The notes beneath the pieces are model-generated. The model made no database searches. It saw nothing but the letters and a program-made list of their open reading frames with translations, and was not told where the DNA came from. Below, one piece after another: positions 13,401 to 22,184 of a stretch of DNA of 64,000 nucleotides. The position numbers and the translations under genes were made by a program. How positions within the stretch are numbered: position 1 is the stretch's first letter; each line of letters opens with the position of its first letter. Source of the DNA: Euborellia annulipes (lineage: Eukaryota > Arthropoda > Insecta > Dermaptera > Anisolabididae); the NCBI GenBank assembly GCA_023213315.1, contig JAKCPI010001930.1, positions 1-64,000 on the forward strand, read 5' to 3'.

Positions 13401-16400
13401 TTTTGCTTTTCTTCTTCTGAACTAGGGTCCAAACATTTCTCATCGGGATTTTCTTTCCCTAGAATATCTTCAAACTTGTCCTTATGTTCTTCGACTACTA
13501 AGAGAAAAATAAATTAATGTCATTCATCCCGGTGTTATCTATCATCTTTTTAGTATTAGTCTTTACCTTTCAATAATTCATATGATTCACATTCGACAAA
13601 TTTTTCTTCAATATTTTCATCTGAATAATACTCCGAATTTTCTACTTCGTCTCTATCTGCTATTAAAATTAATAAAAAATCAATAATTAATAAATTAAAA
13701 AAGATAAATAATTTTCTTATGATTGTAAAATATAAAATTATTATTTAAGTCAGAGGCGTAGCCACGGGGGGGGGGGGGGGGGGGGTCCAAGCCCTGACTA
13801 GATATTTAATCTCTATAATACAAAAAATTTAATAATTTAAGCGAGCAATTTTGCTTTATTATTTAAAAAAGAAAAGTATTTTCTGGTGTTTTTTCTAAAG
13901 ATCACTATTATCAGTAGATTAGTCGAATCTTACTAATTATGTAAAATGTTATAATCGGCCTATATTTTCTTTAGCAAATTTTTAAAATATATACCCTATT
14001 TGAATTTGAATTGAAGTTTTATATCAAAGTGTATTGATTTTTCTCATTCTACTACATTTATACCGTACCTTGAAAATTGATTTATTTCATTAGGCTTCTT
14101 ATATTGCCTCATCAATGGGGGGGGGACAAATCCTGTCTTGACCCCCCCCCCCCATCAAAAATTGTTGGCTACGCCTCTGATTTAAGTTAAATGAGACTTT
14201 ATCCATGTGATGATATTATATACAGTAAATATTTTTTAAGTAAATAGTAAACCTTTGGAAAATTCTTTTACTTCATCTTGATAAGAAAGATTTTCTTCAA
14301 GTTGAACAGTTTCTCTTAAATCCACCAAAATTTCTGTTTCTTGATTCTCTAAAAAAAAGAAATAGAATACAGATTTAATTTTTTATGTATACGTTTTGTT
14401 AAATTATATAACAAATTATCTATCAATTTACGACAAGATTTAATTAAAATAAATGTAAAAAATTTTAAAAACTAATCTGACATTGCCACCTTTGGCGGGC
14501 TTTACCACTTGTTTTATCATATTTTAATTAAATAAAAAAATATGATTTATGGTAAATTGTTTAAATAAATAAATAATAATAATTTATAAAATATAGAATG
14601 GAAAAGAGCAAGTACATGTGCGGCAAATAAAGAGAGCCTTTGGATGCCAAATGCCGAAAAGGAGACGTTTCGGACAAAATGATCTTATAGACTAATACCT
14701 GTATTCATAGTCGTTCCTTGAGAAAGAAGGAAGTCTTATATCTATACATTTATATAGGCATAAGGAATCCTTGTTCCTCAGAGCAATGACTATGACTACC
14801 TGATTTTATAAAAAAATATACATGTGCACGAATTCGTGCCGCAACAACAATGACAACTTTGTGCCTAATTAGTTTATAAGCCAACGAGGACTGAGGATGG
14901 GCAAATAAAATTTTGTCCGAAACGTCTCCCTTTCGGCATTTGGCATCCAAAGGCTCTCTTTATTTGCTGCACCTGTCTTGCTCTTTTCCATTCCATAACA
15001 TCAACAGCAACTTCTCTTCAAATTCAAAATATAATAATAAAAATATTATTTTCTAATTAAATTAAATATATTACCATTAGAAATTTGATTTGGTTCATTA
15101 TATTCTATAAATTTCTCTTCTCTAGTTTCCTCACTTTCTCCAAAATCCTCCAAAACTTCTTCTTTTTCTTGATTTTCTAAAAAAAAATCAGAATGAAAAT
15201 TATTAAATTTTCCATTTCCTTAGAATTTAGATGTAACAGTGAAGGAATGAATAATCTTTTCTTTTGAGGCCTATTATATTAAACAATATTTAGCCGAGAC
15301 AATCCGAGAAAATCTATTGGAAGAGAGTCATAGAACTCGATGTTAAAATTAAAATATGAGAAAAATTAATTAATATAAGTGTTACAAAGATGTATGTGTG
15401 TGTCATTAGAGGAATAAAAAAAGCGAACAAAGCATCTATTTCTTCATTTTATAAAACATCTTGCAATGCAATCCACGCAGTCTAAGTAATTGGTTAACAC
15501 AAACGATTTAAAGCTCATCTCGACTGAGTTCTATGCCTCCTTCCCATTAGATTTTTTCGGGCTGCCTGGGCTGAAGCAGCTTAAATGCTTACATGCAGTG
15601 GCGTATTTAAGGGGTGAGGGGGCTGCTGCCCCCCCACCCTGAAATTCTACAAGTGAAAAGTTAAATATTAAATTTGGAGATTAAAAAGCAGTTTATAATT
15701 TTACATTTTAAAACTAGAAACTGTTCAAGTAGTAGACGTTCTATCTAAATCAATTTTGTAATAAATGTCACATTAAATTGTACAGTGAGGGACAATATTA
15801 AGTCCCACCCATGCGTTTTCTACATGTGATTATTTCATTGTTTTTATAAAAAAAAATGAAAATCTTTATTGGAAATTTTCTAGGTTTGAACCATGAAAGT
15901 TTCCATTAAAAAATATAAATATTTTTTAAAAAACAATGAAATAATCTCAAGTAGAAAACACATGGGTGGGACTTAATATTGTCCCTCACTGTACATATCT
16001 AGAGTTGTAAAATAGCACAACTCTAAAATATTTCAGGATTATTTAGGAGGTCTAAAAATGCTTTTAGAAACATAAAATCTAAAAACATTTTCAGGAGAAA
16101 GACCCCCCGGACCTCCCTCCAGGTTGGGGGTGTATTTTATACTCCCTAAACCCCTCGGTATACCCTCCACCTCCCAAAAATAAATTTCTAGATATGCCTG
16201 CTTACATTTCATTTATATCGGAGAGATTATTTGCCATGCGACTTTTATTTTTACTTTTTTATATATTAAAAATTAGTAATAGTAGCTTATACAATTTAAT
16301 CATTTGTCTATTTTATGGATTGTTTTTGGTAAAATTCGATAAGAATGATAAATAATGGTTATCATAAATAATATAGTTGGTACTTTGGGATGGAGGAGCA

Positions 16401-18562
16401 TTTTAGATTTTTATCTTTTTTTTTGCAATTTTCTTTTGTCTAGGGAGAATGGGTCACTCCCCTGAGTCTGCCTCTGGCGACGGCAATAGTTAACATTTTA
16501 AGCTTTTTATCCTTTAAAAAACAATAGTACAACAAGGTCTCATAAGTAGCCATGCATGCTCTCCCTACTTGCTTGAAATTTAAATAATTTAATCGAAATT
16601 TGTCAATGTACTGAGATATTAGATTCGAGTGTGTGTAAATAAAATTTCTCATTTTATGTTTAAAACCTCTTAATTGAGAGATTTTAGTTTTTATATTGCC
16701 ATAATTTCTCTCTGTGTTATCAAAAGAGAATGATAATGGCAAAATAAAAGCACGAGTTTTTTTTTTTTTTTTTATTGCACATAAAGGGTTGCCAATCTCT
16801 CTAATTGGGAGATGATAATTAACTGGTTGAAATTTATTTACTTTTTTAATTAATTAAATAATAATAAATTCTAGATAAGGAATATATAATTCGTATTTGA
16901 TGATGTTCAACGAGCCCTCAGGCAGATTAGATCCAATAAAGGAGTGCACACTCGGGGATAGAGATAAAAACCTACTGTGCATGCACCGCTCTATTAAAAC
17001 CGATGTCGTTCCTGAACACTCGCGAATATTGGGCCTTGGAGAATAATTTTTCTTCATATTGATATTTTAGAATCGGGGAAGATTGACAATGTAAATAAAT
17101 CAGAGAGACTAATTTTTAAATTTGAAAAAAAAAAATATATATATCTCTCAGGGGAGGATGGAATTCATAAAGAATGGGCAAAATAAGAAACATTAAATAT
17201 GAATGGAAACGATCTGATAAAAATATTTGGAGAAAAAGGAGATTTGATGAAAAATGATGATGGGCAAATGTTTTGATATTTCGTCCTCAATTTAGCAGGG
17301 AAAGCGGCATATACATTAAAATTTGTCTATTTAACAAATAAACATACTAACAAAATTTGTTAATATAATCTAAATAATTCACCGTACTGGCACTAGTTTA
17401 AACATTTTTAAAATTAAAATAATTTAATGATAATTAAATGTAAACACTAGGTTTAGCTTAAAAAAAAGGGGTTTTATTTGGTTTATATGTTAAAACATCA
17501 TCATCAGAACAGTTAGTTTGTAATAAGGATTTGATGATGATGTTTTAATATCGGAATTTACATTAACCAAATGAAAATCCTTTTTTTTAAACTAAACCTA
17601 GTAATTATTATTAAATTATTTTAATAATTTGTTAAATATATATCTATGATTTGTCAAATCCGAATCGAGGTATTCAATGAATATTAATATCTTATTCAAA
17701 TATATTATTTAAGTATTTAATCGTCAATGAAAATATATATCTAAATTCAAGGGCGGATCCAAGGTGTTTCTCGGGTGGGGGGGGGGGGGTAATCTGGTGT
17801 GACTCGTCGCACAGCATACTATTTTTTCTTAATTTCGGTAATTTAAAGGCGCATTCTATACTTGTTTGCCAGAATATAAATACAAATCAAATTTTGAAGT
17901 ATTAATTTTTAAAATTTTACATTAAAAATAAATTTTTTGCGATAAAAAGGTATTTGTTTCAAATCTCGGGGGGAGGGAGGTAATTACCCCTTGTCTAAAT
18001 TAATATAATACGGAAATCAAAATTTTTATCAAATCGATTCTAAATGTTATGTAAATACTTAAATTATTGAATATATCCCTATTCGGGTGAACCCAGTGCC
18101 GGATTTACACAACTAGAGACCCTAGGCCAAATTACCTGTGTGGCCCCCTTCCTAACGGGGGGGGGGGGGTAGCCCTGCCCATGAAGTGTAGTAGAGAAGT
18201 CGCACCGTGAAAAATATATTTTCTTTGAATATATAATAAAAAAAAAAAAAAAAAAACTGACGTTTGCGGCCCCCTCTAGCCTGCGGCCTAGTCGGCCTAG
18301 TGGTAAATCCGGCACTGGGTGAACCCCATGAGGCAAATCCACAAAAAAGTGTACTAGAATCAATTTTATAAATAATTCTAAAAAGTTATATGTAGGTCAT
18401 TGAAATGAGTCAATTTAATAATATTTATGTTGTTTTTTAAAATATTTTATCTTAAATAGAAATGCCTGGAGCCCCAATAGCTATTATAAATTACAACGGT
18501 TATCGTAAAAGTCTTTTATGGCCTGAGTTGCCGAAAAGAATGTGTGTGAGTGAGTGTGAATG

Positions 18563-18598
<36 letters not shown>

Positions 18599-21500
18599 AA
18601 AAAATTTAAAAAAAATATTTTATCTGGAAAACATACTAGAAGAGTTTTAAAAAAAGTTACTTTATATAAATAGTGTCTTTTCAAATTCCAATTCTTTATC
18701 GCTGTTCATCACTTTGACCAGGGGAATACATTCAATTATCTCTTTCAAGCAGTAGCGTAGCCAGGGCTTGGGGGGGGGGGTCCCCCTTCTCCAAGAAACT
18801 TAAAGTGGAGAAACTTTTTTAGATAATATAAGAATTATAAATAAAAAATAAATAAAATAACATTTTTTTTTTCTTGAAATAAATAATAATTTTAATACAA
18901 AATTATTAAAGATTTTTTCCATTATTTAGAATTTTTTTTTAGATTTTAGAATTTATGAGAGTTAATAAAATAGATTGATGTTTTATGGCTGTGGAGATTT
19001 ACTCAGGATTCGCAGGAACTTTGCAGCCAGGAGATTACATTTAAAAAGAATATTTTATTTTATTTTTTTTTTGCCGACGTTTCGGTCGCTATTGACAATA
19101 TTTGCCCTGATGAAGGTCATGATTGGCGACCGCAACATCGGCAAATTAAATAAAAGATTTTTTTATTTAATCTCCTGGCTGCAAAGTCCCTGCGAATCCT
19201 GGGTTTATAAAATAATTATTTAAAAAAACAATTTTTCTTATATTACTTAAAACGCAAATAAATAGAATTATTTTTTTCATTAGGGATAACAATAAGAAAT
19301 AATTACATGCCTTAAGATCTGAATATCTGGAGGACAAGGAATGCAAACCTAAGTCCAAATTATGGAAATGCATTGAATATGAATAATGTCTAATTTGGAT
19401 TAAAAAACGTTATTTTTAGAAAATAATGTTGTAAACTTTAATTCTTCTAGAATGTATTCCAGATAAAATGTTTATTTTAAACATGATTATCACAAATATT
19501 CTTAAAAAATCCCTTATATTTATTTTGAAAATACTCAAAATAAATTACCTTTCCAAGTTTTAAATTCTATAACAGTTTCTTCTGATGAAGATGAAGAAAT
19601 TTCATCCCATTCTTGTTTTACATCTAATTAAAAGAAAAAAAGTAAAAAAAAAAATTAATGTTTTCAATCTTTTTTTTTTTTTTTTTTTTTTTTTGTTAAA
19701 ACAAAATATTAAACAATGAATAATTAAAAAATTGAGTCAGATAAATCATCTAGAAATTGAAAATAATAAATAGAAAGTAAAAATCCCTAAAGGAATATTG
19801 GCTTTTTCATGATGAATATAAATAATTGTTCTTGTTTAAATAATGAAAATGCACTCATGTTGAACTATATTTATTGATATAACATTATTTCTAAAATGTA
19901 TCAAACCACTTTTAAAATAAATACAATAACACTCTAAACTCTAAGTGAACGAATAAACATATTATTTAAAAAAAAAAAGTTTGAATTAATTTAATTATGA
20001 AAATCGGAGAAGGGATTCGACGAATTCAACTACCATATTAACAATAAATAAATATATATAATGAATTAATAATGAAAAATTATTTGATATAAAACAAAAA
20101 AGAAATCCATTTTAAAATTTAGAAAAGAGGAGGAAATTCTATGCTTTTCAAATGAAAATTTGTTCCAAAAGTATAATAGGCACTTAAGTCCTTTTTATGA
20201 TTTAAAGTGTATTTACTAACAAAAGAGGCTGAGCGCACCCGAAATAATTTATGGTTACCCTCATTACTAGAAAATGTATTCAAAGGACATTGACGTTTTA
20301 CTTTCTCTTACCTATATATATATTTAGAGAGAAAGTATTGGATTCGTGTATCTAAAAAAGCGGTTTTCGCGACATGGTCTGTCTGTGAACAAAATATCTC
20401 AAGAACGAAAAGAGCTAGGAGGTTGAAGTTTTATATTTAAGTTAGGTACCCCACTGGGACGTGACACGAAGCTTTTGAACAAAATCGGCCAAAAAGTACT
20501 AGCACTTTACTGATGTACTTTTTCAGTTTTCTCGATTTTCGCTCCAACGATTTTGTTTAAAATTCAAAAATCAATAATTTTTTAAATGCTGTTTAAAATG
20601 TCATTTTGCCTTTGAAATCTTTTGAAGCACACTTTACTCTTGTACTTCATAGGAAAGATAGGAGAATTGGTTGCCATGGTAACAAAATTTTTTCCATGTT
20701 TATAAATTTGACATCTTGAATTCTAATATATCGGCGGAAATTAAATATATCCCGACACAAAAAAATCTGGAGTGTTAAGTATAGTACACAACTATTACCT
20801 TTGATAAGGGAAAGTTGTGTGCTGTGTGACAATTCACACCAGATTTTTCCTATTTATTTTTTAAAGCTCTTTTTGTTCTTAAAGTCCGATCTCGAGTCTA
20901 GGGTCCAGGATTCGCTTCCCGTCCCAAGCGATTCATTTGAATTGCCTACCAATCATTTGAAGTAAATAAGATTGAGGTCTAAATGGCCTTGGATGCAGAA
21001 AATGACCATTTTTTTATTTAATTTAACATCTTTTTCGGCATCGAAGGTCAATTATTTCAATTGGATTAGTAGCCAATCCAATCCTTAAATTAAAAAAAGT
21101 TTCTTCTCAATTTATTATTTAAATTCCAAACCTCCAAACAGGGGCGTATATAAGGGGGGGGGCGGGCCCCCGAAATTTCCCAAACACATATACATATATA
21201 GGGATATACAGACATCAGCGCAACAAATTTTTCCGCAGGATGGAAAACTTTGGTTCCGCAAAGGAAAAATATTCCGCAAAAAATTTCGTGTGAAAAAATT
21301 TAGTTTAAAAAAAAAAAAATTTACGCAGAAAAATTTTCACTTCGGGCCCCCCCGAAAAAAATTTCTATATACGCCCCTGCCTCCAAAATAAGGGTAAATT
21401 TAAATTTTCTGCTTTATTTATCCAAATATAGATGAATAACGAGGTTATGTAGAATAATTTTATTCTAGAAAATTTATTTGCAATTTTAATAAATAAATAT

Positions 21501-22024
21501 TTATCAAAATAAATTGTTTTGGTAATAATAAGTATTTTATTTAAAATGATATAAAATTATTAAAAAAAAAAAAAAAAAAATGGAATTTGTGTCTAATTTT
21601 TTTTTAATTTTATCTAATTGATTATTATTTAAATATTTTTGACGATAGAAAGAAAAATAAAATTTTCTTACCTGTTAATATAATTTCCTGGTTAAGCTTG
21701 ACACCTGGATTCTCTGGCATTTCTTTATTCTCAACTCTAATAAAATAATTAAAATAATAAACCGATAAGAGAGAGAAAAGGCGACATTTTTATTTTTTTA
21801 AATCTCAAATTACCTTTCACTTTCTGGGGAATTCCGTAACCATTTCATTTTAAAAAAATTGGAAACTATATTCTCGCCCTGGGTAGAACTAAATAATAAA
21901 GAAAAATAAATAAAATTAATTTGTTTTTAAATAATTAATAGAGATGAAAATTTTAAGTACTTGGCTGGAGTGATGTGGACATGTTCCTTTACGGGATTCT
22001 CTTCTTTTTTTCTCCTTCACTCAT
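4381..22024 (-). CDS. Acidic Glu/Lys-rich multi-exon gene, unrecognised
   Basis: Span of a minus-strand gene assembled by hand from 15 coding segments listed separately (start segment 21961-22024, then 21814, 21672, 19549, 15075, 14253, 13567, 13312, 13125, 11673, 11529, 10088, 9908, 9575, 4381). Each downstream segment has AG before and GT after in the coding sense, and all stay open in one linked frame, giving about 490 residues so far. The product is dominated by Glu, Lys, Ser and Asn, with almost no hydrophobic core and no transmembrane segment or recognisable domain, so it is probably disordered. Eleven consecutive exons from 19549 to 9575 are multiples of three with phase-1 borders. PEVK-like elastic or scaffold proteins have this architecture, but I cannot assign a family. 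The 3' end is uncertain; the start segment carries a frame break (see its entry). Introns are filled with MITEs, SINEs and element A. Confidence 0.72.
5348..5989. mobile_element. hAT MITE, TAGGGCTGGACGG ends, with internal tandem repeat
   Basis: Terminal inverted repeats TAGGGCTGGACGGTAA / TTACCGTCCAGCCCTA are flanked by an exact 8-bp duplication TTTATAAT (5340-5347 and 5990-5997). The TAGGGCTG end and 8-bp duplication are typical of hAT elements. It has no transposase; reading frames across it are translations of the internal repeat. Confidence 0.9.
5484..5760. repeat. Three tandem copies of a ~92-bp unit
   Basis: Within the hAT MITE, a unit running from CGGCACATTTTTTT through CGCGGAACCAAAATTTTT, CCCGTCCGAAAAAATATTTT and AGAGACGCCAATTTT is repeated three times (starting near 5484, 5577 and 5668) with only run-length differences. 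Degenerate shorter copies continue to about 5870. Confidence 0.85.
6214..6480. mobile_element. PIF/Harbinger-like MITE
   Basis: Inverted ends GGGAGCGTACAAGTATTACG / CGTAATACTTGTACGCTCCC continue inward through GTAACGCAATTT. Flanking trinucleotide TAA occurs on both sides (6211-6213, 6481-6483), the TWA target typical of PIF/Harbinger. The interior has more GTTACGTAACG repeats and C/G tracts and no coding capacity. Confidence 0.75.
6628..7350 (-). repeat. Element A copy (reverse orientation)
   Basis: Begins with the foldback end (ATCTGGTGTGACTGGTCGCA ... CAGATTTTTT at 6630-6727) and ends in the A/T hairpin at about 7185-7350, with TTTTGTTCACAGACAGACAGACC in between. It is more diverged than the copies after 26000. 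Confidence 0.7.
8023..8102. repeat. Short inverted repeat
   Basis: CTTAAAGTTTTTATTTATA and its complement TATAAATAAAAACTTTAAG surround a C/G-rich loop. Probably a decayed MITE; no flanking duplication seen. Confidence 0.5.
8350..9511 (+). repeat. Element A copy split by a MITE
   Basis: Forward copy beginning with the TTTCTCTTACCTATATA hairpin and ending with the foldback CTGGTGTGACAAGCACAG...TCACACCAGATTTTT at 9425-9511. The 213-bp MITE at 8899-9111 sits inside it. Several inner segments are duplicated or decayed. Confidence 0.7.
8899..9111. mobile_element. 213-bp TA-flanked palindromic MITE, copy 2
   Basis: TACAGTGAGGGACAATATTA ... TATTGTCCCTCACTGTA; inserted in the element A copy around it, so it is the younger of the two. 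Confidence 0.9.
9575..9706 (-). CDS. Acidic gene, exon 14
   Basis: 132 nt, phase 1 to phase 1, acceptor TTTAG and donor GGTAAATA. Encodes 43 whole codons including TREEEKIEISVQQQQPTRKD, a Gln run and an acidic/Ser tail. Confidence 0.75.
9908..10021 (-). CDS. Acidic gene, exon 13
   Basis: 114 nt, phase 1 to phase 1. Encodes KEECKEILDFNKKIEDEESP and then KSDSKKKEQ, with one Cys. The plus-strand reading frame over the same bases is its shadow. Confidence 0.75.
10088..10189 (-). CDS. Acidic gene, exon 12
   Basis: 102 nt, phase 1 to phase 1, only 66 bp from exon 13. Encodes PIEKEEVKFEKETILEKDSK and continues with alternating Lys and Glu. Such a highly charged stretch cannot form a hydrophobic core. 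Confidence 0.78.
10331..10713. mobile_element. TTAA-flanked MITE (GGTGCGCGTCTCGG), copy 1
   Basis: Inverted ends GGTGCGCGTCTCGG / CCGAGACGCGCACC lie directly inside TTAA on both sides (10327-10330, 10714-10717), the target site of piggyBac-type elements. About 383 bp, no coding capacity. Internal inverted segment: ATTATCTACAACTTATAGAG / CTTCTATAAGTTGTAGATAT. Confidence 0.8.
10829..11103. mobile_element. hAT MITE, CAGTGGCGTAGCG ends
   Basis: CAGTGGCGTAGCGAGC ... CTTCGCTAGGCCACTG with C-rich flanks that match imperfectly as a target duplication (GTGCCCCC against GTTCCCCC). Interior C tract at 10880-10891. Confidence 0.75.
11529..11603 (-). CDS. Acidic gene, exon 11
   Basis: 75 nt, phase 1 to phase 1, donor GGTAAATA. 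Encodes IEEKPKKHPSDLLEKGNELE and ELST. Confidence 0.72.
11673..11759 (-). CDS. Acidic gene, exon 10
   Basis: 87 nt, phase 1 to phase 1. Encodes SPDFHENFLQKQEEKVAECN then PINVEELP. Alignable by eye with exon 9 (TPHFNEDFVEKQQEEEIVTE), so the two are probably duplicates. Confidence 0.78.
11831..12100 (+). mobile_element. tRNA-derived SINE-1, full length
   Basis: Head CACGGGGGTGGTGTAGAGGT (A-box-like) and GGGGTTCGGACCC (B-box-like), then GGCAGTCCGATGATTTTATT, a GCCATCTGG hairpin, TGGCCTGAG, a TGTGAGTGTGAGTG tail and poly(A). Flanked by the direct repeat CTAGTTATGAG (11820-11830 and 12101-12111), a target-site duplication. No protein. Confidence 0.88.
12103..12178. repeat. Perfect short hairpin
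   Basis: AGTTATGAGTAAAAACAAAA...AGGGTTTTTT and its complement, loop CTT. The left arm begins in the SINE's target duplication, so the hairpin was there before the SINE inserted. Confidence 0.7.
12178..12505. repeat. Inverted repeat
   Basis: CTACAAAAATGGTCCAATTT...AACTTTTTTTTTG and, about 300 bp on, AAAAAAAAAGTTGGAAATTG...CATTTTTGTAAG in inverse orientation. The middle is A/T-rich and unrecognised. Confidence 0.6.
12680..13065 (+). repeat. Element A, 5' part only
   Basis: From AAAGTATTGGATTCATGTCA through AAAATGTATATTCTCATTTT. The foldback end and the microsatellite are missing. It lies in the 1.4-kb intron between exons 10 and 9 of the acidic gene. Confidence 0.7.
13125..13217 (-). CDS. Acidic gene, exon 9
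   Basis: 93 nt, phase 1 to phase 1, donor GGTAAATGA, the same as exon 10. Encodes TPHFNEDFVEKQQEEEIVTE and then FKLIQVNELT. Probable duplicate of exon 10. Confidence 0.78.
13312..13497 (-). CDS. Acidic gene, exon 8 (longest)
   Basis: 186 nt, phase 1 to phase 1, 61 whole codons. Starts VEEHKDKFEDILGKENPDEK and ends in EVEVEEVELPS. Contains FLECNLEVEVEE, a version of the recurring E-x-x-F/V-x-E-C/Y/F motif also seen in exons 4, 5, 7, 9 and 10. Confidence 0.8.
13567..13659 (-). CDS. Acidic gene, exon 7
   Basis: 93 nt, phase 1 to phase 1. Encodes DRDEVENSEYYSDENIEEKF and VECESYELLK; the EEKFVEC motif recurs in sister exons. Confidence 0.78.
13751..14179. mobile_element. hAT MITE, CAGAGGCGTAGCCA ends
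   Basis: CAGAGGCGTAGCCACG ... TTGGCTACGCCTCTG, flanked by the exact 8-bp duplication ATTTAAGT (13743-13750, 14180-14187). A G tract of about 18 sits just inside the left end, and matching G and C tracts lie near the right end. It lies in the intron between exons 7 and 6 of the acidic gene. Confidence 0.92.
14253..14348 (-). CDS. Acidic gene, exon 6
   Basis: 96 nt, phase 1 to phase 1 using the first of two tandem AGs at the acceptor. Encodes NQETEILVDLRETVQLEENL and SYQDEVKEFSK. Its start resembles exon 5 (NQEKEEVLEDF). Confidence 0.75.
14596..14997. repeat. Foldback with GTTTCGGAC/GTCCGAAAC
   Basis: Arms GGAAAAGAGCAAGTACATGT...GGAGACGTTTCGGACAAAAT and ATTTTGTCCGAAACGTCTCC...CTTGCTCTTTTCC enclose about 210 bp, in the intron between exons 6 and 5 of the acidic gene. 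Confidence 0.8.
15075..15176 (-). CDS. Acidic gene, exon 5
   Basis: 102 nt, phase 1 to phase 1. Encodes NQEKEEVLEDFGESEETREE and KFIEYNEPNQISN. The motif EEKFIEY matches EEKFVEC of exon 7. Confidence 0.78.
15596..16200. mobile_element. hAT MITE with nested palindromic MITE
   Basis: CAGTGGCGTATTTAAGGG ... AGATATGCCTG with near-duplicate flanks CTTACATG / CTTACATT. G- and C-rich tracts lie inside both ends. The 213-bp MITE at 15781-15993 lies inside it. Confidence 0.75.
15781..15993. mobile_element. 213-bp TA-flanked palindromic MITE, copy 3
   Basis: TACAGTGAGGGACAATATTA ... TAATATTGTCCCTCACTGTA; in inverse internal orientation to copies 1 and 2. Younger than the hAT MITE around it. Confidence 0.92.
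16205..17460. other. Intron stretch, nothing recognised
   Basis: Part of the long intron between exons 5 and 4 of the acidic gene. Unremarkable A+T-rich sequence. A slightly GC-richer block at 16900-17040 opens a 67-codon minus-strand frame, but with no recognisable domain or splice-bounded structure. Confidence 0.5.
17465..17610. repeat. Foldback, diverged
   Basis: AAAAAAAGGGGTTTTATTTGGTTTATATGTTAAAACATCATCATC and an imperfect complement from GATGATGATGTTTTAATAT to CTTTTTTTTAAAC, plus the outer TAGGTTTAGCTT / AAACTAAACCTAG. Confidence 0.6.
17748..17993. mobile_element. hAT MITE, CAAGGGCGGATCC family, copy 1
   Basis: Left end CAAGGGCGGATCCAAGG; the right end is shortened to CCCCTTG. Exact 8-bp duplication TCTAAATT (17740-17747, 17994-18001). 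The interior contains AATCTGGTGTGACTCGTCGC, the sequence of the element A foldback end. Confidence 0.82.
18094..18317. mobile_element. hAT MITE, CAGTGCCGGATTTAC ends
   Basis: CAGTGCCGGATTTACAC ... GGTAAATCCGGCACTG with the exact duplication GGTGAACC (18086-18093, 18318-18325). G tract at 18159-18169. Confidence 0.92.
18455..18600 (+). repeat. SINE-1, 5'-truncated
   Basis: Begins at AAATAGAAATGCCTGGAGCC and runs through TGGCCTGAGTTGCCGAAAAG and GTGTGAGTGAGTGTGAATGA to a long T run. Confidence 0.7.
18985..19212. repeat. Foldback with CTGATGAAGGTC core
   Basis: Arms CAGGATTCGCAGGAACTTTG...GGAGATTA and TAATCTCCTGGCTGCAAAGT...CGAATCCTGG surround GCCGACGTTTCGGTCGC, CTGATGA (19107-19113) and GCGACCGCAACATCGGC, where the usual GAAAC has become GCAAC. 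Confidence 0.75.
19549..19623 (-). CDS. Acidic gene, exon 4
   Basis: 75 nt, phase 1 to phase 1, donor GGTAATTT. Encodes VKQEWDEISSSSSEETVIEF and KTWK. The Ser run next to Glu resembles a casein kinase 2 target stretch (inference). Confidence 0.72.
20297..20850 (+). repeat. Element A copy, microsatellite lost
   Basis: Starts TTTTACTTTCTCTTACC and ends GACAATTCACACCAGATTTTT; the TG/TCTG block is reduced to GGTCTGTCTGTGAAC. Confidence 0.8.
20880..21035 (+). repeat. SINE-2 copy
   Basis: tRNA-like head (GTCTAGGGTCCAGGATTCGC) then AATTGCCTACCAATCATTTG, AAGTAAATAAGATTGAGGTC and TAAATGGCCTTGGATGC. Further SINE-2 pieces occur near 10230, 23300-23480, 38535, 40340-40425, 40890-41020, 54150 and 54340. 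Confidence 0.65.
21139..21379. mobile_element. hAT MITE, CAGGGGCGTATATAAGG family, copy 1
   Basis: CAGGGGCGTATATAAGG ... TTTCTATATACGCCCCTG with the exact duplication CCTCCAAA (21131-21138, 21380-21387). The interior shares ATATACATATATAGGGATAT with the copies at 34164 and 46734. Confidence 0.93.
21672..21736 (-). CDS. Acidic gene, exon 3
   Basis: 65 nt: its first base completes an Arg codon with the AG left by exon 2, and it leaves a G (phase 1). Encodes VENKEMPENPGVKLNQEIIL and T. Donor GGTAAGAAA is the most canonical of the gene. Confidence 0.75.
21814..21888 (-). CDS. Acidic gene, exon 2
   Basis: 75 nt, entered with a 1-nt lead and leaving 2 nt. Encodes STQGENIVSNFFKMKWLRNS and PESE. 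The FFKMKWL patch is the only notably hydrophobic/aromatic stretch of the protein and could be a binding motif (inference). Confidence 0.72.
21961..22024 (-). CDS. Acidic gene, exon 1, start exon with a frame break
   Basis: ATG at 22022-22024, then GAA- and AAA-rich codons up to donor GTACTT. As given, the ATG frame stops after 11 codons (TAA), while the frame required by exon 2 is open from just after a run of seven A. One more A in that run would join the ATG to exon 2 without a stop. The likely causes are a homopolymer sequencing or assembly error or a real indel allele; otherwise the true start is elsewhere. No fixed sequence is asserted. Confidence 0.5.
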
Positions 22025-22184
22025 TATTAACAATTAACACAAAGTCCAAAATATAAGAATATTAATAATAGTATAGTATAATAATAATATTCGAAATAAC
22101 AGAGTTGTTATTTTTTAATGCTTCTAAATGTAAGTCTAGATAACATTAATGATAGACAACTGGCGAAATACATTTCAACGGGAA

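Noticed and set aside
16854..17057. 67-codon minus-strand frame containing SPRPNIRECSGTTSV
   Set aside because: No splice-bounded structure compatible with the phase-1 acidic gene exons and no recognisable domain.
18739..18790. Another hAT end (CAGTAGCGTAGCCAGGG with G tract)
   Set aside because: No partner end or target duplication found; solo ends also seen near 33123, 36690, 44310, 52310 and 61870.
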